Positions 24,201 to 36,765 of a stretch of DNA of 64,000 bases are shown here, piece by piece. The stretch comes from Macrostomum hystrix (lineage: Eukaryota; Platyhelminthes; Macrostomidae), in the NCBI GenBank assembly GCA_950097015.1, contig CATNEN010000038.1, positions 1,550,001 through 1,614,000 of the forward strand, written 5' to 3'. The position numbers and the translations under genes were made by a program. A model generated the notes under the pieces. That model did not search any database and was not told the DNA's origin. It worked only from the letters and a program-made list of their open reading frames with translations. How positions within the stretch are numbered: position 1 is the first letter of the stretch; the number at the start of each line of letters is the position of its first letter.

Positions 24201-27200
24201 TTGCGCTTGCTGCCAGACTTTGGCTTGCGCTCTGGAACCCATAATAATTAGCGATTCAAATAACTGAGATGGATGTGGGACAGAAGGAACACACTGAGGG
24301 AAGCGGGACAGAAGGAACACACTGAGGGAGTGGGACAGAAGGAACACACTGAGGGAAGCGGGACAGAAGGAACACACTGAGGGAGTGGGACAGAAGGAAC
24401 ACACTGAGGGGAGTGGGACAGAAGGAACACACTGAGGGAAGCGGGACAGAAGGAACACACTGAGGGAAGCGGGACAGAAGGAACACACTGAGGGAAGCGG
24501 GACAGAAGGAACACACTGAGGGAAGCGGGACAGAAGGAACACACTGAGGGAAGTGGGACAGAAGGAACACACTGAGGGAAGTGGGACAGAAGGAACACAC
24601 TGAGGGAGTGGGACAGAAGGAACACACTGAGGGGAGTGGGACAGAAGGAACACACTGAGGGGAGTGGGACAGAAGGAACACACTGAGGGAAGTGGGACAG
24701 AAGGAACACACTGAGGGAAGCGGGACAGAAGGAACACACTGAGGGAAGCGGGACAGAAGGAACACACTGAGGGAAGCGGGACAGAAGGAACACACTGAGG
24801 GAAGTGGGACAGAAGGAACACACTGAGGGAAGTGGGACAGAAGGAACACACTGAGGGAAGTGGGACAGAAGGAACACACTGAGGGAAGTGGGACAGAAGG
24901 AACACACTGAGATGGATGTGGGACAGAAGGAACACACTGAGGGAAGCGGGACAGAAGGAACACACTGAGGGAAGCGGGACAGAAGGAACACACTGAGGGA
25001 AGTGGGACAGAAGGAACACACTGAGGGAAGTCGGACAGAAGGAACACACTGAGGGAAGCGGGACAGAAGGAACACACTGAGGGAAGTGGGACAGAAGGAA
25101 CACACTGAGGGAAGTGGGACAGAAGGAACACACTGAGGGAAGCGGGACAGAAGGAACACACTGAGGGAAGTGGGACAGAAGGAACACACTGAGGGAAGTC
25201 GGACAGAAGGAACACACTGAGGGAAGCGGGACAGAAGGAACACACTGAGGGAAGTGGGACAGAAGGAACACACTGAGGGAAGTGGGACAGAAGGAACACA
25301 CTGAGGGAAGTGGGACAGAAGGAACACACTGAGGGAGTGGGACAGAAGGAACACACTGAGGGAAGTGGGACAGAAGGAACACACTGAGGGAGTGGGACAG
25401 AAGGAACACACTGAGGGAAGTGGGACAGAAGGAACACACTGAGGGAAGTGGGACAGAAGGAACACACTGAGGGAGTGGGACAGAAGGAACACACTGAGGG
25501 AAGTGGGACAGAAGGAACACACTGAGGGAAGTGGGACAGAAGGAACACACTGAGGGAAGCGGGACAGAAGGAACACACTGAGGGAGTGGGACAGAAGGAA
25601 CACACTGAGGGAAGCGGGACAGAAGGAACACACTGAGGGAGTGGGACAGAAGGAACACACTGAGGGAAGTCGGACAGAAGGAACACACTGAGGGAAGTGG
25701 GAAAGAAAGAACACACTGAGGGAAGTGGGACAGAAGGAACACACTGAGGGAAGTGGGACAGAAGGAACACACTGAGGGAAGTGGGAAAGAAAGAACACAC
25801 TGAGGGAAGTGGGACAGAAGGAACACACTGAGGGAAGCGGGACAGAAGGAACACACTGAGGGAAGCGGGACAGAAGGAACACACTGAGGGAAGTGGGACA
25901 GAAGGAACACACTGAGGGAAGTGGGACAGAAGGAACACACTGAGGGAAGTGGGACAGAAGGAACACACTGAGGGAAGTGGGACAGAAGGAACACACTGAG
26001 ATGGATGTGGGACAGAAGGAACACACTGAGGGAAGCGGGACAGAAGGAACACACTGAGGGAAGCGGGACAGAAGGAACACACTGAGGGAAGTGGGACAGA
26101 AGGAACACACTGAGGGAAGTCGGACAGAAGGAACACACTGAGGGAAGCGGGACAGAAGGAACACACTGAGGGAAGTGGGACAGAAGGAACACACTGAGGG
26201 AAGTGGGACAGAAGGAACACACTGAGGGAAGCGGGACAGAAGGAACACACTGAGGGAAGTGGGACAGAAGGAACACACTGAGGGAAGTCGGACAGAAGGA
26301 ACACACTGAGGGAAGCGGGACAGAAGGAACACACTGAGGGAAGTGGGACAGAAGGAACACACTGAGGGAAGTGGGACAGAAGGAACACACTGAGGGAAGT
26401 GGGACAGAAGGAACACACTGAGGGAGTGGGACAGAAGGAACACACTGAGGGAAGTGGGACAGAAGGAACACACTGAGGGAGTGGGACAGAAGGAACACAC
26501 TGAGGGAAGTGGGACAGAAGGAACACACTGAGGGAAGTGGGACAGAAGGAACACACTGAGGGAGTGGGACAGAAGGAACACACTGAGGGAAGTGGGACAG
26601 AAGGAACACACTGAGGGAAGTGGGACAGAAGGAACACACTGAGGGAAGCGGGACAGAAGGAACACACTGAGGGAGTGGGACAGAAGGAACACACTGAGGG
26701 AAGCGGGACAGAAGGAACACACTGAGGGAGTGGGACAGAAGGAACACACTGAGGGAAGTCGGACAGAAGGAACACACTGAGGGAAGTGGGAAAGAAAGAA
26801 CACACTGAGGGAAGTGGGACAGAAGGAACACACTGAGGGAAGTGGGACAGAAGGAACACACTGAGGGAAGTGGGAAAGAAAGAACACACTGAGGGAAGTG
26901 GGACAGAAGGAACACACTGAGGGAAGTGGGACAGAAGGAACACACTGAGGGAAGTGGGACAGAAGGAACACACTGAGGGAAGTGGGACAGAAGGAACACA
27001 CTGAGGGAAGTGGGACAGAAGGAACACACGCAGATGCAAAAATTGCATGTAATGTAATTTTAGGGGATTTTTTCGTCACTCACGGCCAACCTCCCCGTCG
27101 GAATTGTCCGAATCCTCATCAGAGGACGACGATGACGAAGAAGAAGACGAACTAGAAGAAGACGAACTCGAGCTGGAACTGCTGGCTGATTTGCGTCGCG

Positions 27201-28403
27201 ACTTCTTTTTAGACGACTTGTCGGTGTCGCCCTCAGCGTTGCCGTTGTCGCCAGCATCGCCAGACGCCGCAATCGGAGGGGCCACAGCAGCGACAGAGGC
27301 ACCCGCCGGCTTCGGCTTCACAGGCGGTCTGGGCCTCTCCGGCTTCTCAGTTTCGCCCTCTTCGGCGTCATCGCAATCGGCATCGTCGCCGACGCTCTCA
27401 GGCTGGGCGTCAAGCACTTCAAAGTCGTCTGTACAGCCGCCCTCAAGCAGGATAACCAGCGAGTCCATGAACCTCACCAGCTCCTTGGCCTGGTCTATGT
27501 GCACAACGCGGCCATCTAGCAGACCAATGGACAGCAGCTGGTTGAAGGCGCGCAGGCGCTTGTCAACATTTTCCCGACTGCGCTTGGCATTTTCCTCATA
27601 AAAGTCCGGATGATATTTCTCTTTGAACCACTCCTCGGTTTTGTGCGAGTCGAAGAACTCTGCCAACTGGCGCCTGACGAAATCTTCTTTGTAGGTGCGG
27701 TACCTGGCAAATAAAATGCGCAACTTATCATTGATGAGTAACGAAAACAAAACCAATAATTTGTCGTAAGGAAAAAAACTGACCTAGTCAACGCCTCCTG
27801 CTCCGTGATGCCATCGTCCTGCTCTAACAGGAACTGCTTAAAAGTCTTTAAAACATTGGCAGGATTGGCAGGGGCGCCAGAAGCTGACGCAGGACCGTGA
27901 TGCGGTTGCATAAGCGGCTGCATTGGGCCCGCCTGTTGCATCATCGACTGCTGCGGACCGCCACCGGACGGGCCCATGGGACCAGAGCCGCCGTGCGGCT
28001 GCATCAACGGTGGAGGCGGCTGACCGTCACGTTGATAGTTGTAGCGACCGCCGCCACCACCGCCAGCTGGGCCACGGCCACCGCCCCCCCAGCCGCCGTC
28101 ATCGACTCCGCCAGAATGCGGCGGTCCTTCGTCGCCGCGTCGCTGGCGCTTGAATGGCGGCGCGCCGCCACCACCGCCGCCGCCCCCGCCTTCGTAGCCG
28201 CTTCGCTCATTATAATAATAATCCGGGCGCGAGGAATGATGATACTGTCGCCTTGGTCCACCGCCGTAGCCCCCGCCTCCTGGCGGCGAAGATCTGTCAG
28301 ACTGTTGACGCGATCTGCTGCCGCCGCCTTCGAAGTCGCGTCGCTCCTGTTTGAACTTGTCACGCCCCTTGCGCCTGTCGTAATCGTCGTCCGAGTCGCC
28401 CAT
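21235..28403 (-). CDS. SRRT: Serrate/ARS2 RNA effector protein, 6 exons, 1051 aa
   Basis: ARS2 links the nuclear cap-binding complex to miRNA processing, 3'-end formation and RNA decay. Exons (minus): 28403-27784, 27703-27084, 24231-23634, 23323-22971, 22345-21951, 21804-21235; phases 2,1,2,1,0 close exactly. Family signatures in order: [11 protein letters not shown] start; [17 protein letters not shown], then [10 protein letters not shown]; acidic/serine-rich linker; [17 protein letters not shown]-like domain with [18 protein letters not shown] and [64 protein letters not shown] zinc-finger region; glycine-rich tail ending [10 protein letters not shown], matching the cap-binding-complex-interacting end. 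Total length is slightly above the human protein (about 870). Polyglutamine and RGG runs occur after the zinc finger. The zinc-finger HIFNKY has Tyr where I recall His in human and fly. Introns contain two minisatellites. Confidence 0.96.
22452..22916 (-). repeat. Minisatellite, 25-bp unit, in an SRRT intron
   Basis: About 18 copies; on the SRRT sense (minus) strand the unit reads GTAAGTCATTCACTCCAGTC followed by ATTGG. Each has a strong 5' splice-site match (GGGTAAGT) and a CACTCCAG. It lies inside the 22346-22970 intron. Confidence 0.95.
23450..23590 (-). mobile_element. SINE copy (palindrome-core family) in an SRRT intron
   Basis: Contains CAGTCCATGGACT, GGGACGCCACACCCACT, an AGCTGATTGC block and CCCAGCAATGCAGAGTGAAG, the reverse complement of the 60240-60520 element. 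It lies in the 23324-23633 intron, in sense orientation relative to SRRT. Confidence 0.75.
24262..27029 (-). repeat. 2.8 kb minisatellite, 28-bp unit with 1089-bp higher-order duplication
   Basis: About 99 units of 27-29 bp fill nearly all of the 24232-27083 SRRT intron. On the sense strand each reads TCTGTCCCACTTCCCTCAGT plus GTGTTCCT, close to a textbook polypyrimidine tract with CAG. Variant units (GATGGATG at 24909 and 25998; TCGG at 25031/26120, 25199/26288 and 25670/26759) repeat at exactly 1089 bp. Three overlapping frames of over 900 codons on the minus strand are artefacts. Confidence 0.98.
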
Positions 28404-31400
28404 GATGCCTCAGATTAGCTGACGCCGCGGAGTTTTCGACTGGTCTGAAATGTTTGGTGCAAAGGTTGCGACCGGCTGGTTTGTTAGTAGGAAATTTGAA
28501 CGTCTTTTTGCGCGTCTAGTCTCTTTCGCTTACTAAATCTAATAACTAGTATGTCTGAAAAAAGCCTTATAAAGACTTGCACAATCCTGGTTAAGTTTAA
28601 TTGATTTTGTTTAATTAAATTTAAGACTTTGATAATCATTCTGGTTATTACCGTACTAAACTATAACCTAATATAATAATAAAATATAAAACTTCTAAAA
28701 TAAAGATTTTTTGGTATACTCAATTACTGTAAAATAGACTGTCAGACAAATTTTCAAATATTTTTGCTATTATTAAAAACTTATTTAAGAAAACATAAAT
28801 AAATGTTTCAGGTAAACAAATTACATAATACATTGATTAATTACTAGTTTATTTCGTTTATAAATTACTAGCTAAAGCTTTAAAATCTAATAGAAGCCAT
28901 AAGTACACTAATATTTTTATTCAGCTATAGCAAATCTGTCAAATAAAAAAGTTACAATTTGAATAAATAATGTTACCTTATAATGCAAATTAAGTGCTGA
29001 CTTTAAAGATATCATACAAAGTACAATTTAATGCAGTTTTATATAAGGTTGACTATAAATATCAGGCTCAGATAATTATCAGTCTAGTTGTGTAGGCAAG
29101 TGTTTTTTATTTCTATGCATTCAAATACCAGTATGCTATTTTAGCAAAATTTTAGCATTTTATAGTATTGACAGACAGTGCAGAGTGTATATATCAATCA
29201 ACATAATTATTTTTTAATCTTGTCAGTACATATTAAAACAACTCTTTATAATATACTTTACATAATGAACTTTGAACAAATAAATACCATTATATCTGTG
29301 TAAAGTAAACAAACGAGAACACTATTGATATATATATATATATAACCTAGTGATATAGATGTTAATTGAAACAAAAAAAACAAAAGAAACATAAATGCTA
29401 TAGAAAAAATCAATCACATCGAGTGTTTAGCTAGGGGTCAAATGTTAATTATTTCAAATCTAATTGAACATTCCTATCCTAACAACTGTAAAATTATTTA
29501 GCAGTTGTTAAAAAAGAACTCCTAAATTAAGTTGAATACTAATACAATGTAACACTGAATTAAATCAGTACAATAGCCACAAATCAATAACTAATACTAT
29601 ACAAAAAAGAAGTAATGCATACATACATCATGATTCACTTCACATTGTCATTTTACAAACAAAAAACGCAATATACACATAAGGAAATTATTACTTACAT
29701 CACCATGTCTGTGGAATCCAAATGTTCAAGGCTATTCTATCACTATTCAGGAAAAATAGAAAGCAAATTTCTGAATAGCATTACTCAATTTTTTTGGACT
29801 TTGCAAATTATTTCCACGAAAGTGATAAAGCTGAGATTTAATTTTTTAAACAACCGACATAAAAACGTTATTATAACCAAAATATATGACAGATAAAACA
29901 GTCATTTAGCTTTTAATCAGCTTTGGAAGTATTGATGGAACTGAAAAATTTATATATATCTAGCACTACAATGTAGATCTGGCAAATTTTTTTAACCAAA
30001 CTTGCTTTGCTTGCACATGAACTGTTTTTAAAACAAGGTTTCAGGCTGACAGATACAACCTTTAGTTTGAAGTTATAAATAAATGCTGCTTGTAACAAAA
30101 GATTTAGAAGATTTTTCTACAAAATCAGATCGATGCTTTTTATTACCAGACAAATATCCACACATTTCCTGAAACAAATTTATAGTTATGTTTAAAAATA
30201 TTCGTAGATTTTGTCTTCACTTACATGAGTGACAGAAACTTTCCAATTGATTAAGGTATTGATTTAGGAGGCAAATGCAGATCTTCCTCTTGCAATAGCT
30301 GAAAAGGAAATATTCAGTTTCAAGAAATGCAATTTACCAGGCAGCTTTGACATAAATAAAACCAAATTAAATCATGCATCAAAGGAGTATTGATACTCAC
30401 AAAACTAGTTTCTTATTTCAATGAAATGGCTTACAGTCCATTATTAATAAAAATTTTGTACATATCTTTTCAGTATGCTTTGTTACAATAACTTACTAAT
30501 TAGACCAGGAGTAAATTCAAATTCTAAAAAAATGAGTAGCAAATCTTTAAAGCAAACAGTAGTATTGATTTACATTTGAATTATTTGACAGTTTCATACA
30601 ACCCAAAGCTGTATAAGCTTTACAAAAAGCTGTCTATTTCTTAATAAAACTATAATAAATAGACAATAGACAAACAGTTTCTATGGTCTAAACTAAAAAT
30701 GGTGGACTGCTAGAGCAAATAACATGTTAACATAACAATGCTTATAATGTAATCTGCCTTGTGTTATAAATATATAGTATGTCATTGCGTCATTCTACAA
30801 CTAGGGCCTATGTTTATTAGGAAAGTAAAACAAGTATTATTGTTTATATAGGCAGGCATTTAGCAAATATATTGCTAGCTCATACATTTTTGACAATCTG
30901 ACCTTTAATCATAAATCCACATAATACTAGCTAGATTTTCTAATGAAATGTCTGGGACATATATATGCTGCTACATAAACTACATTTACAGCTAGCTAGC
31001 TAGGCCTATCTTAGCTAGCCTAGCTTAAATTTTTATTTTAATTAATTAAAATCTTATTTTTTATTTCTCTAATTATTTTTCTAAAATGTATACATTTTTT
31101 AAACATTTCTGATATAGTCTAAAATTACACTTACACTGTGTTCAGGTGAATAAAACTTGTTTGCTAGTTTACAATGTTATTATTAACTTTAGCTAAAAGT
31201 ACTTAGCTAGGTTTTACTGGTAGAGGTAGGGCCTATTACAACTAATAATGAATTTTGATTGCTATCTTTTAAAAAATTCTGGTTGTTTTGGTCATAAACT
31301 ATTTTGGCCATCAAATAACCATTTTTACTCAAAACCATTTTGCACTATTATAATTTTTATACAAGTTCAATAACATGTGCCTCGGAACAATAAAATTTTG

Positions 31401-34400
31401 GTTCTAAAGAGCACTATACCAAGCTAACAACACATACATGCGCAACACCCAGCCGACCTGGCCAAACCAGCCGGGTGAAACAAGGGCCAAGCAAGGTAAG
31501 TCACAAAAACCAATTGACTAAGCGCAAAAAAATCAAAGGGGGGACCAAGGGACAAAAAAGGAAGGCGTGAAGAAAAGGAAAAAGGGGAGAGAAATAGAGA
31601 GCAAATGAGAGCAAAATAAGTCATAAATAGAGCAATGAAACGAACTAAGTTGCAAATGAGAGCAAACTAAGTCATAAAAAGAGCAAAAACTAAGTCGCAC
31701 GGCTGGCTAAGATTTGAGAGGTTGCGCATGTATGTAACAACAACAGCTTTGGCCTATCAGAACCCTATAAAAAAACTAAACTGCTATACCAGGGTAGTTC
31801 TCAAAACTTGGGTTAGAGTTTATGAAGCAAAAGTAAAGTGCAAGATTTATTTTAAATACTCTGTAAAGTTTTATGATACTAATGTATATGCCTTAAAAGG
31901 CAATTTAAAGCACATAAAAACGTCCTGGGGATTTGTTATGGTGAATTTTGATCACTCGTTTAAGACACCGGAGAAAAAGCAATTTTTCGAAACAATGGAC
32001 GCTATATTAGACAACTAAGTATAGATCCAATCTTAAACTGTTAAACTTAAAATTACAAAATGTCACCGATAAATATTTCGCATCTGTCTAGCTAAATTAC
32101 AAGGCAGTCGAAGCATAAAACTTACATAAATTTTAGGCGTGATGTGTTACAATGCACGACTACCACAATAACAAAGTTGTATAGAAATCAGATGTTGTTA
32201 TGTTGAATGTGAAATTAAAACATCATAATGTGGCTTATGATACAAAAGGGAAAGTTTGAATAAATATTTTTTCGAGGGTCGTTCCCTGTATATGTATCTG
32301 TATCAGTATCTGAATGTGTATCATGTAAATATTTACAAATGTATTGGAATAGTAATATAAAATAAATACAAATCTAAAAACACAATTACAATTTGTGTCT
32401 TTAAACAACTAAGCAGAGAAATGCATAAAACAGCTAAAATATGTTCCTTAACTGCTTCTTTTTTAGTAACAAGCTTTTAAATGTGTGAATGGAATTATTT
32501 TTATGGGTCTTCCAGAAAAAAATGTTACTAAATTTACTGTTTTAATTCATTTCTACATAAAAACTAAGAAAAGACGACAGAAAAATCGTTTATTTTAGAG
32601 CTGTATATGTGGAAATTATTTATTTTAATTCTCATGACGATATTGCACACTGTCGCAGAGAAATGACACTCTTCCAGGAGTCACTTTGTAGTGCCAAAGA
32701 GTAAGACATTTCTATATTCTTTAGAAATACCATTCCTCAGTACGAAGACAATATTGTATGAAGCTAAATTGGAAAAAAGCAAATAAAAATTTGCATTTTA
32801 GCTGGTTTTGTACTATAAATAACTACAAAATAAATTACTTCTCCAAGGCCTAAAGTTATTGATAGAGCGAAGTCTGCAAACGGTGTGAAAAATATGATCC
32901 AACTTTACAAGTTATTAATTAGTTATGTGCCCCTTAACAGAAGAAAATTATAAGGCAAATGAACTTTTTATTGTTTTAAACCTTGAAAGCAACTTAATAC
33001 GCACTAAACTATTTAGTACCTGTAGGTTTCTTACAGAATCTATTAAGTTACTCAACGGTAACATTTTTAATTTTAATTAATCTTCAATGAATTATTGCGC
33101 AATCAATGGCTGCTAAGCAACAATAAATAAATATATGGTGTCTTTTGTCTTATTTGATTTTCTTGTATTGATATTCGGGCCTTTAATGCTCTTTTGTTTA
33201 TTATTTGGAAAATTTAGTGACGTTTTTTTGTTTTGATGCATCAACCGAAATTTTGAGAACTACCCACCATACTATACTAAGCCATGTTGCCCAATTGGGC
33301 ATTTCACCAATTAATAGTTAAAAAACATGCCAGTCATATGTCCTCAAAATGTTTTTATAGGGCCCTTTTGGCTATGCATCACATGCTCTAATTTGAATAG
33401 GGGGCCTATTTTTATAAACATTGTCCTATTATTCTTTTATAAGCGGGCTGAATCAGTTCAAGGCCAAAATGGTTAGGCCTATGGTCAAAAATGATTATAA
33501 TTAAAATAAGTGGCCAATGTGTTAGAACAGTTAAAAGTAAAAATAGCAGCAAGCAATGAAATTGTACATTTAAAGGCCTACTTGCAAATTATACATCTTG
33601 ACTTGTACCTCTATAAGGAATGGTATAATCAGTATTAAAATGCCTGGGCTAGCTAGGGCTAGGCTTAGGCCTCTGTGGCTATACTATTATACCCTACTAC
33701 TAGACCTACAAGTAGCTTAGGGTAGGATTGTAGTCTGAAAGCTTTAGTCTACGGCCTTAAGCTATGCCTTCTATTTCATAAACTTAAAATAAGCTTATTC
33801 TTGAAACTCTACATCGAAACAAGTCCTTAATTGTAATTCTTATATATTTACTAATATAGAGATAGATAGCATTGTAATGGCAAGAAGTCTCGACAAACCG
33901 GGACAAAGAAAACATGCGGACGTAAAATCATAAAGCTTGGCGCCAGTCCAACTTTGTGGAAAATGATCCAGTTTTTTTTATGACCAAATGTAGCAAATTG
34001 TAAAGCGTAAGCTACGAAACAACTAGTTTGCAAGAAGTCTGCTTTGCTAATAGTATTCTATGTTGATTTGGATAATTTAAAAAATAGGTGTTAAAATGCA
34101 TAAACAATTAGGGCAATTTAGATTGATAGACTGTAACGTTACTGCTTAAATAAAAATTCTCGATTAGTCGAATTTAAACGTACTGGTATTTTTTGTTCAG
34201 GGACGAAATTATGTAAGAACTATAACAAAACCTTTTCTTATTATTGTAAGCGAAGCTACAAAATCAAAAACTTAGACTAATAAATTTAAATAAAATTTTA
34301 ATTGGTGCAGTAAATGTATAAACCTTTTGACCTCTTATTAACTTACCATATAAGTTTTAATTCTCATATAAATAGATTTTCCGAAAGAAGCTCAGTTCGA

Positions 34401-34807
34401 AAATGGTCAAGGAACCCTAAAATCGAAAAACAACTCTTTCATCCGCTAGAAGCTAGAGCTAGAGCTAGATCCGCTAGAGCAAGAAGTCCACTACCGCATT
34501 AAGCATTATTTTAAGGCATTGATCTACTGAAAAATTAAACACAAGAAACCACCAACAATTTTCCTAGCGCTTTCGGGAAGTCTGGAACTAATTAATTCAT
34601 AGCTCCTTAGAAACCAATGATAAAAAACTAAAAAAGAGTTCATAACAAAGAAAATTATTTATTATTATCATTATCATTATCATGATCAATATTTCTATTT
34701 TTTTTCTATTTCTTATGTGCGCACTCAAAAGAGGTGATGATTTTTTGTATATTTAATTTTTAATCGAAACTGCGAGTAACAACGAATCGAAATGTGTTTT
34801 CTGACCG
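28404..34807. other. AT-rich block without a supported gene
   Basis: Upstream of SRRT, composition changes abruptly to AT-rich. I see a short TA run (29328-29343), TAGCTAGC clusters near 30990, degenerate GAGCAAAATAAGTCATAAA repeats at 31600-31700 and recurring AGGCCTA palindromes. The SRRT promoter should lie just above 28404, but no element stands out. Confidence 0.6.
31722..32018 (+). CDS. Unrecognised 98-codon open frame
   Basis: An intact frame in AT-rich sequence with a mixed, non-repetitive composition (ends FETMDAILDN). It has no recognised domain, no splice context and no paralogue in the window. It could be chance or a single-exon small gene. Confidence 0.15.
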   Translation: MRMYVTTTALAYQNPIKKLNCYTRVVLKTWVRVYEAKVKCKIYFKYSVKFYDTNVYALKGNLKHIKTSWGFVMVNFDHSFKTPEKKQFFETMDAILDN

Positions 34808-35099
34808 TGCTATAAGCACAAATAACTTAGACTGCTCTCTTGACCGGACGCTAGAACTTTGTTGGCGGCTTTTTCCCTTGTTCCTAACTTTGGGAAGCGC
34901 ACCGATATATTTCTGTGCCCACAGCCCCCCAGCAAGTTCTGGCCCTTAGGCTTCGGTCGCGAGTACATGGGCGGTGGGGAGGTAGACTAGAGGCTATAGG
35001 GACCTGATCAGTGGGTCCGGTCCCGAAAAGGGTAACTCAGTTTAGCTCGTAGAGAAAGTGCACTCACACCATGTTCGCACAGTGCAGAGTCGTACAACA
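34808..35099 (-). repeat. LTR of the gypsy element (292 bp)
   Basis: On the minus strand it starts TGTTGTACGACTC and ends GCTTATAGCA, so it has TG...CA ends. It is about 80% similar by eye to the solo copy at 47312-47610. It lies downstream of the RNase H coding end, as a 3' LTR should. I see no clear target duplication. Confidence 0.65.
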
Positions 35100-35300
35100 A
35101 CCTCGTAATACCTTCCGGCTTTCCCTAAAAAGTCCAAATTAGTCAGTCCATGCACAACCCATCAATAGGTCACTAATTTTGCGAACCGGTTGGGCGGCAC
35201 AGTTGGACGGCTGCTCCTTCTCACAGCCGGTTCTGCTTGGTCGTCGGCGGGGCTGGGTGCGCGTCACCGGTCGGATCGCGTTCCGCGGCTTGCGTGGCCG

Positions 35301-36300
35301 TCACTCCGCTGAGTGACATCGGGACAAGAAGTCTGGCACGATGTTGCTCTTCCCAGCAATGTACTTGACATTAAAGTCGTTGGCCAGCCAGTCTGTCAGC
35401 CCAGCGGTGGAGTCGCAGCGGTCGGTGTCCGGTGCCTGAGGCGCTGAGCAGTGTGAGTTGTGAGAACTCGGTGGTCGGTCTGCAGCTCGAACTTCCTGCG
35501 CAAGAGAAAGTAGTTCCACTGCTCGCACGCAACGATGCAAGCCAGGGCCTCTCGCTCAGATGCCGAATACTTTCGCTCGGCTGCATTCAACGTTCTTGAG
35601 GCGAAAGGGACTGGATGGTACTGGCCCTGTTCGTCTTCCTGGCGAGAACTGTGCCGATAGCTGTTGCGCGGAGCTGTCACAGCCTACGATCGTCCGATGC
35701 TCGGCATCGAAGAACTTCAAGCACGGCGGTGACATGATCCTCGTCTTCAGCGTCTCGAAGTCTCATTGCTGGTCCGAATTCCATTGCCAAGGTGCGTCCT
35801 TGCGCAGCAGCTGCTGACGCAGCGCCACTATCGACAGATTGCCTAGGAAGTGGCCATAAAACTTCACCATGCCCAGTAAGGACGCAACCTCATCTGACTC
35901 GTTGGGATTTGGATGTTGTTAATTGGCCTCCACGATCGATCCCAGCGGCCGGAGTCCCTCGCTATTGATCATACCGAAGCAGACTCGTGTGTACCTGTAG
36001 AGTCCATCATCAGTAATGAACGTCGTCAGATTGCGTGAGTCTTCGGCGAGCTCCAGCTGTAGGTATGATTAGTTCAGGTCCGACTTTCGAGCCGGAGAAC
36101 TCGGCTGACAGCTGCTCGAATGTCGGCAGTGGGTGCTTGTCAGGCACCTTTGCCTTACGCCCTCTGACAGCAGCCTCTGGATCTCCGCCTTAACGGGCTC
36201 CTTTGGACTCAGTGGCACCTTCCGCAATGGCTGGGCGACTGTTGGAACTGGAGTATTCACTTTAGGTTTGTGGTCGAATCCTTTTGAGTTTGCCGAGGCC
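35301..36300 (-). pseudogene. Reverse transcriptase/RNase H remnant of the gypsy element
   Basis: The fingers region PLRKVPLSPKEPVKAEIQRL is followed by PLPTFEQL and a VCFGMINS block. The sequence then jumps near 35963 to the post-palm part (ESDEVASLLGMVKFYGHFL). The YxDD-containing palm is absent. RNase H follows with PFASRTLNAAERKYSASERE, LACIVACEQWNYFL, TDHR and an ending GKSNIVPDFLSR, the usual RNase H terminus. Several stops and frameshifts separate the blocks. Confidence 0.85.
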
Positions 36301-36765
36301 TTTGCCGAGATCGCCAAATTTTCCGGGCAGCCAGCTGGGTACGCCATCTGAGGCCACCTTGCGAACTGTCTCGCCTTTTTGACTGACCAGCCTGAGCTGC
36401 AGCTTGGCCATGAGATCCGTTCCCATGATGTCGAATCCCTCTTTAACAACCACGATGGCAGCGTCTGGCATATGAAAGTTTCTGTACTCTACGGGTACAT
36501 GCATCTCGCAGAGAACTGGAATGCAGCCACCATTGAATACTGTCAGCCGCTTCGACAATGGCATTAGCTTGACTTCGTTGAAGTGCCGCTTGTAGGACGC
36601 CTGAGACACAATGGTGACTTTGGAACCTGTGTCCATCAGCAGCTTTAGGGGCTTGCCTCCCAGCCTAACGTGGCAGTAGGTCGCGAGGCTATCAGCGTAC
36701 TGGGCACAGTCACCTCCTGACCTGCAGACTCGCTCGAAGTGGTTTAGCTTACCGCAGCCAGGCAT
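36262..36765 (-). pseudogene. Gypsy aspartic protease region
   Basis: KLLMDTGSKVTIVSQASYKR contains the D-T/S-G catalytic triad (here DTG), followed by MPDAAIVVVKEGFDIMGTDL with the ILG-D-like second motif (IMGTDL). It overlaps the gag-like frame upstream and shifts frame into the reverse transcriptase. As part of a decayed element it is unlikely to be expressed usefully. Confidence 0.8.

Noticed and set aside
24138-27079. Three overlapping minus-strand frames of over 900 codons
   Set aside because: They cover the 28-bp array inside an SRRT intron. The flanking exons join in frame without them.
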